Shown: piece after piece, positions 8,105-11,067 of the stretch | How positions within the stretch are numbered: position 1 is the first letter of the stretch | How the letters are laid out: the number at the start of each line of letters is the position of its first letter | Origin: Candidatus Aalborgicola bjergmarkensis | GTDB lineage: Bacteria > Pseudomonadota > Gammaproteobacteria > Burkholderiales > Burkholderiaceae_C | DNA: 11,067 bases | Direction: 5' to 3' | NCBI GenBank assembly: GCA_016708725.1 | Contig: JADJFE010000036.1 | Coordinates: 1 to 11,067 of the forward strand | The notes under the pieces: model-generated | Told to the model about the DNA's origin: nothing | Database searches by the model: none | The model's input: only the letters and a program-made list of their open reading frames with translations | Made by a program: the position numbers and the translations under genes

Positions 8105-8178
8105 GCGGGGTTCGTATAGTGGTAATACCTTAGCCTTCCAAGCTAAAGCGAGGAGTTCGATTCTCCTACCCCGCTCCA
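8105..8178 (+). tRNA. tRNA-Gly (TCC)
   Basis: The acceptor GCGGGGT (8105-8111) pairs with ACCCCGC (8168-8174), followed by discriminator T and CCA. The D-arm stem is GTAT/ATAC. The anticodon arm is TTAGC-CTTCCAA-GCTAA with TCC at 8137-8139. The T-arm is AGGAG-TTCGATT-CTCCT. The cloverleaf is complete, 74 bases. It reads GGA/GGG codons. Confidence 0.95.
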
Positions 8179-8213
8179 TAGATAATCTGGAGAGTGTTAT
8201 TTGCAAAGGTTAT

Positions 8214-8288
<75 letters not shown>

Positions 8289-8330
8289 GCATTGCGCGTG
8301 GTCGTCATGGATGTGGATTTTGACGCTTAT

Positions 8331-8358
8331 GCAGTGAATATTTTGCAGTGAATATTTT
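8331..8358. repeat. Two exact tandem copies of a 14-base unit before tuf
   Basis: GCAGTGAATATTTT occurs at 8331-8344 and again at 8345-8358 without a gap, inside the 103-base stretch between tRNA-Thr and tuf. It is A+T-rich unlike the surroundings and sits 33 bases before the tuf start, so copy number would change the length of the mRNA leader. No promoter with correct spacing could be built from it. Confidence 0.9.
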
Positions 8359-8391
8359 GGTTTGACCGCATTATTTTTCGGAGTTTGAGAA

Positions 8392-9579
8392 ATGGGAAAA
8401 GAAAAGTTTGCACGTACCAAGCCCCACGTGAATGTGGGCACGATTGGTCACGTTGACCACGGCAAGACGACGCTGACGGCAGCGATCACTTCGGTGTTGG
8501 CGGCCAAGTTTGGTGGCACGGCCAAGGCCTACGACCAGATCGACGCAGCTCCCGAAGAAAAAGCGCGCGGCATTACCATCAACACGGCCCACGTCGAATA
8601 CGAAACCGCCAACCGCCACTATGCACGTGGACTGCCCCGGACACGCCGATTATGTGAAAAACATGATCACGGGTGCTGCGCAAATGGACGGCGCCGTTTT
8701 GGTGGTGTCTGCTGCCGACGGCCCCATGCCCCAGACCCGCGAACACATTCTGCTGGCGCGCCAGGTGGGCGTGCCCTACATCATCGTCTACATGAACAAG
8801 TGCGACATGGTGGACGACGCCGAGTTGCTTGAACTGGTGGAGATGGAAGTACGCGAGCTGCTGGATAAATACGAATTCCCGGGCGATGCCACCCCCATCA
8901 TTCACGGTTCGGCCAAGCTGGCGATGGAAGGCGACAAAGGCGAACTCGGCGAAGGCTCGATCATGAAGCTGGCCGAGGCACTGGACTCCTACATCCCCAT
9001 GCCCAAACGTGCAGTGGATGGCGCATTCCTGATGCCGGTGGAAGACGTGTTCTCCATCTCGGGTCGTGGCACAGTGGTAACCGGGCGCGTGGAGCGCGGT
9101 GTCATCAAGGTCGGCGAAGAAATCGAGATTGTCGGCATCGCCGACACCCAGAAACAGTCTGCACAGGCGTGGAAATGTTCCGCAAACTGCTGGACCAGGG
9201 TCAAGCTGGCGACAACGTGGGCATCTTGCTGCGCGGCACCAAGCGCGAGGACGTGCAGCGTGGTCAGGTACTGTGCAAGCCGGGTTCGATCAAGCCACAC
9301 ACGCATTTCACGGGTGAAATCTATGTGTTGAGCAAGGACGAGGGTGGTCGTCATACGCCGTTCTTCAACAACTACCGTCCGCAGTTCTATTTCCGCACCA
9401 CGGATGTGACCGGCGCGATTGAGTTGCCAACGGACAAGGAAATGGTGATGCCGGGCGACAACGTGACCATCACGGTCAAATTGATCAGCCCGATTGCCAT
9501 GGAAGAGGGATTGCGTTTCGCCATTCGCGAAGGTGGTCGTACCGTCGGCGCTGGTGTGGTGAGCAAAATCATTGCGTGA
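8392..9579 (+). CDS. tuf: Elongation factor Tu, with two frame-disrupting deletions
   Basis: EF-Tu carries aminoacyl-tRNA to the ribosome as a GTP complex. The start ATG at 8392 follows CGGAG (8379-8383). G-domain motifs are GHVDHGKT (about 8446-8469), RGIT (switch I), DCPGH (about 8630), NKCD (about 8794-8805) and GSAKLA (about 8908-8925). Domains 2 and 3 follow, ending in GRTVGAGVVSKIIA. Two frame breaks are seen. At about 8623 the expected HYAHVDCPG has lost 2 bases. At about 9149-9151 an expected AAAA is AAA, after which TVCTGVEMFRKLLDQG resumes. The span is 1188 bases, and the usual 396-residue protein plus stop needs 1191, so the losses of 2 and 1 bases account exactly for the difference. 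Burkholderiales usually carry two tuf copies. This is the copy beside tRNA-Trp/secE. A real pseudogene is unlikely but possible. Confidence 0.95.
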
Positions 9580-9664
9580 TATATAACGAAGCAAGCCAAT
9601 AACAAACGTACGGCTGCGCGCGTTTTACTCGTTTCACAGCCCGTTACAGAGTGGGGACAGTTCA

Positions 9665-9738
9665 TGGGGTATAGCTCAATTGGCAGGCGTCGGTCTCCAA
9701 AACCGAGGTTGTAGGTTCGATTCCTACTGCCCCTGCCA
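9665..9738 (+). tRNA. tRNA-Trp (CCA), with missing bases
   Basis: The anticodon arm TCGGT-CTCCAAA-ACCGA places CCA at 9697-9699, and the T-arm GTAGG-TTCGATT-CCTAC is perfect. The acceptor 3' side TGCCCCT (9728-9734) with G discriminator and CCA pairs with the 5' side except at the first pair, where T9665 faces T9734. The D-arm is damaged: GCTC at 9674-9677 should face GAGC but the sequence reads CAGGC, one base short. The variable loop has 4 bases (GGTT) instead of 5. The position between tuf and secE is the normal one for this gene. I infer sequence errors in a functional gene. Confidence 0.88.
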
Positions 9739-9794
9739 TCCATCCGTTATCTTTTCAATTACCGTGCAACCGGTGGCTTGTGTGCTTACGCGTT

Positions 9795-9809
9795 CACCAC
9801 AATGTGGTG
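9795..9809. repeat. Palindrome between tRNA-Trp and secE
   Basis: CACCACAATGTGGTG is a 7-base inverted repeat around one central A. A second palindrome, GGATCGATCC, lies at 9835-9844. Both are in the 127-base gap upstream of secE. The first could be an operator or a transcript hairpin, though the 1-base loop argues for a DNA site if it is functional. There is no T-run, so it is not a terminator. Confidence 0.35.
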
Positions 9810-9865
9810 TGTTCTTGTCGTACATACCGGATCTGGATCGATCCAATAACCTAAGTTTAAACAAC

Positions 9866-10242
9866 ATGGCCGTACAACGCAAGTCGAAACCGTCAACACG
9901 GGAGCAGATAGAGCCAAACAGGTCGCTGCGTCCGCCCTGGTGGCTGGTGGCACTGTTAGCATGTACTATCTCCTGGATAAACGGGGCCGGCCATCCAATG
10001 GTCTAGCTCTGATTCTGGGCTGGTCGTTGCCGCCGGGATATTTTTCTAACGAGTCGGTCGTAAGTTGATTGCTTTTGGACGGGTTCTGGCGTGAAGTCAA
10101 AGTCGTTTGGCCCTACACGCAGGAAGCAGTTCGAGTACGGCTTACGTTTTTGGTTTTGTATTGGTGATGGCCTTGTTTTTGTGGGCTACTGACAAGACGC
10201 TTGGTGCTTTTGTATGATTTGATTCTGGGGTGGAAAAAGTGA
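9866..10242 (+). CDS. secE: Preprotein translocase subunit SecE, heavily frameshifted
   Basis: SecE is the small membrane subunit that clamps SecY in the protein-export channel. From the ATG at 9866 the correct frame is left after about ten codons. The family sequence can be followed through frame changes: TVNTGADRAKQVAASALVAG, VSMYYLLDKRGRP, LALILG, VVAAGIFF, ESGRKLIAFGR, WREVKVVWP, TQEAV, FVLVMALFLWATDKTLG and LYDLILGWKK before the TGA at 10240-10242. Three hydrophobic segments are visible, as in the long betaproteobacterial form. The span of 377 bases corresponds to about 126 codons, the usual length, though it is not a multiple of three. At least seven frame corrections are needed. The gene lies between tRNA-Trp and nusG as expected. 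Because SecE is essential and single-copy, real loss is unlikely. Confidence 0.9.
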
Positions 10243-10829
10243 CCGATGCTAGACAGCTAGTGCTGAATCCTCGCCCCCTGCAGAAGTCCCGATCTGCGTT
10301 GGTATGTAGTGCATGCTTATTCCGGCATGGAAAAGCGGTCGAGGCAATATCAGGAACGCATTGCCCGCGCAGAGCATGCAGCACAAGTTTGGTCGTATTC
10401 TTGTTCCAATTGAGGAGGTGGTGGAGTCAAGAACGGTCAAGAAAAGACCACCGAACGCAAATTCTTCCCCGGCTGTACTGGTGGAAATGGTCATGGATGA
10501 TGACAGTTGGCATCTGGTTAAACACATTAACACGTCACCGGATTAAATGAGTGGTGAAGCCAGGAATCGCCCTGCACCCATTTCCGAGTCCGAGGTTATG
10601 AAAATTACATCCACAGCCAGATGCAAGAGGAGCTTATTTTTAAGCCGCGTCTGAGTTGAACATGGTGGTGAATTGGTGCCGTGTTAAAGAAGGGCCTTTC
10701 ACGGATTTCATTGGATCTGTGGAAGACGTGAACATCTGAAAAGAGCAAGGTGCAAAAAAGGTTTCGATTGCTATTTTTGGTAAGAGCCACACCTGTCGAA
10801 CTGGGGTTTCGCAAATTGAAAAAACCTGA
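10239..10829 (+). CDS. nusG: Transcription termination/antitermination factor NusG, heavily frameshifted
   Basis: NusG binds RNA polymerase and links it to Rho or to the ribosome. The likely start is the GTG at 10239, which overlaps the secE stop (GTGA). The following frame reads VTDA before breaking. Recognisable pieces are VVHAYSGMEKAVE-like (about 10300-10345), HKFGRILVPIEEVVE (about 10382-10426), TTERKFFPG (about 10450-10475), LVEMVMDDDSWHLVKHIN (about 10479-10532), NRPAPISESEVMKI (about 10565-10606), RVKEGPFTDFIGSVEDVN (KOW domain, about 10678-10735), KVSIAIFG-like and TPVELGFRKLKKT before the TGA at 10827-10829. The NGN and KOW domains are thus both present. The span is 591 bases (197 codons), the normal size. 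At least eight frame changes are needed. The next gene is rplK, the standard order. Confidence 0.9.
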
Positions 10830-10961
10830 CATCTGCTGACCAGATCGGTTGATCTTGCGCTTTTTGGCTCGGCGCAAAGGTTTGTTATTCAGAGTCGTTA
10901 ACGTCGGGGAGCCAAGGTTCGCAAAGCGTAGCCAAGGCGTAATTACCCGCAAGGAGAAATC
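10830..10961 (+). promoter_or_regulatory. Leader region of rplK with two hairpins
   Basis: This 132-base gap holds no gene. Two inverted repeats are visible: ATCTG-CTGAC-CAGAT at 10831-10845, and TTGCGC (10855-10860) with GCGCAA (10872-10877). An AAGGAG ribosome binding site at 10951-10956 lies 5 bases before the rplK ATG. Neither hairpin is followed by a run of T long enough for a good terminator. The rplKAJL region in bacteria often carries an L1-binding translational operator in the leader; I cannot show one here. Confidence 0.4.
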
Positions 10962-11067
10962 ATGGCGAAAAAATCGTCGGTTTTGTCAAGCTGCAAGTGC
11001 CAATACGGCCAAAAACCAACCCGCTCCCCCATTGGCCCGGCGCTCGGTCAACGTGGTCTCAACATCA
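10962..11067 (+). CDS. rplK: 50S ribosomal protein L11, 5' part only, frameshifted
   Basis: L11 binds 23S rRNA in the GTPase centre. The ATG at 10962 follows AAGGAG and reads MAKK, then leaves frame because a run expected to be seven A is six (10968-10973). With one added base it continues IVGFVKLQVP. A second disturbance at about 11000-11025 blurs the AGKANPSPP region, after which PPIGPALGQRGLNI is clear to the end of the window. The universally conserved PPIGPALGQ and the position after nusG make the identity firm. The 3' part lies outside the window. Confidence 0.93.
   Translation, partial: MAKKSSVLSSCKCQYGQKPTRSPIGPALGQRGLNI

Noticed and set aside
8320..8348. tuf promoter with TTGACG as -35
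   Set aside because: No acceptable -10 box lies 16-18 bases downstream; TATTTT is at 13 or 27 bases.
8392..9579. Programmed ribosomal frameshifting in tuf
   Set aside because: The losses (2 bases, then 1 base) restore frame only when bases are added, sites differ from known slippery signals, and the same pattern is in all neighbouring genes.
9610..9644. Possible terminator after tuf (ACGGCTG pairing with CAGCCCGT)
   Set aside because: The stem is imperfect, the loop is about 20 bases and no T-run follows; co-transcription with tRNA-Trp is more likely.
8579..9743. Long open frames on the minus strand opposite tuf and tRNA-Trp
   Set aside because: They mirror the codon bias of tuf, show no family wording and no start signals.

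Overview
This window looks like a chromosomal segment from a betaproteobacterium of the order Burkholderiales, most likely Comamonadaceae-like. The evidence is the order tRNA-Tyr, tRNA-Gly, tRNA-Thr, tuf, tRNA-Trp, secE, nusG, rplK, the trpD-trpC-ung block, a divergent slt/5-FTHF cyclo-ligase pair, and protein wording that matches what I remember of those families. No database was consulted.

Layout. Positions 1-2058 (minus strand) hold a complete-length but heavily frameshifted soluble lytic murein transglycosylase. Next to it, on the plus strand, are 5-formyltetrahydrofolate cyclo-ligase (2067-2679), a polyphosphate kinase 2 gene that stops abruptly near 3547 and runs in frame into an N-terminally truncated Uma2-type nuclease (to 4025), a MEKHLA-domain protein (4066-4576) and a conserved putative lipoprotein (4624-5308). 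The tryptophan block trpD (5349-6401), trpC (6398-7182) and ung (7185-7907) is tightly coupled (ATGA overlap, then a 2-base gap). Three tRNA genes (Tyr-GTA, Gly-TCC, Thr-GGT) lead into tuf (8392-9579), followed by tRNA-Trp (CCA), secE, nusG (GTGA overlap) and the start of rplK, which is cut by the window end.

The dominant property of the window is frame disruption. Almost every protein gene except ung needs one or many small frame corrections to read as its family. The disrupted genes include essential, normally single-copy genes (secE, nusG, rplK), and tRNA-Trp has also lost bases. In tuf the length arithmetic fits exactly with one 2-base and one 1-base deletion. I therefore read most lesions as sequence or assembly errors (indels, several in homopolymers) rather than as a decaying genome. 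Gene boundaries below are those of the whole frameshifted gene.

Functionally this is a housekeeping region: cell-wall turnover, folate salvage, polyphosphate metabolism, tryptophan synthesis, uracil excision repair, and the translation/transcription/secretion cluster. I found no convincing new biological system. The points most worth checking are the PPK2-Uma2 join, the damaged tRNA-Trp, the absence of trpE/trpG just upstream of trpD, a 14-bp tandem duplication before tuf, and the origin of the frameshifts.
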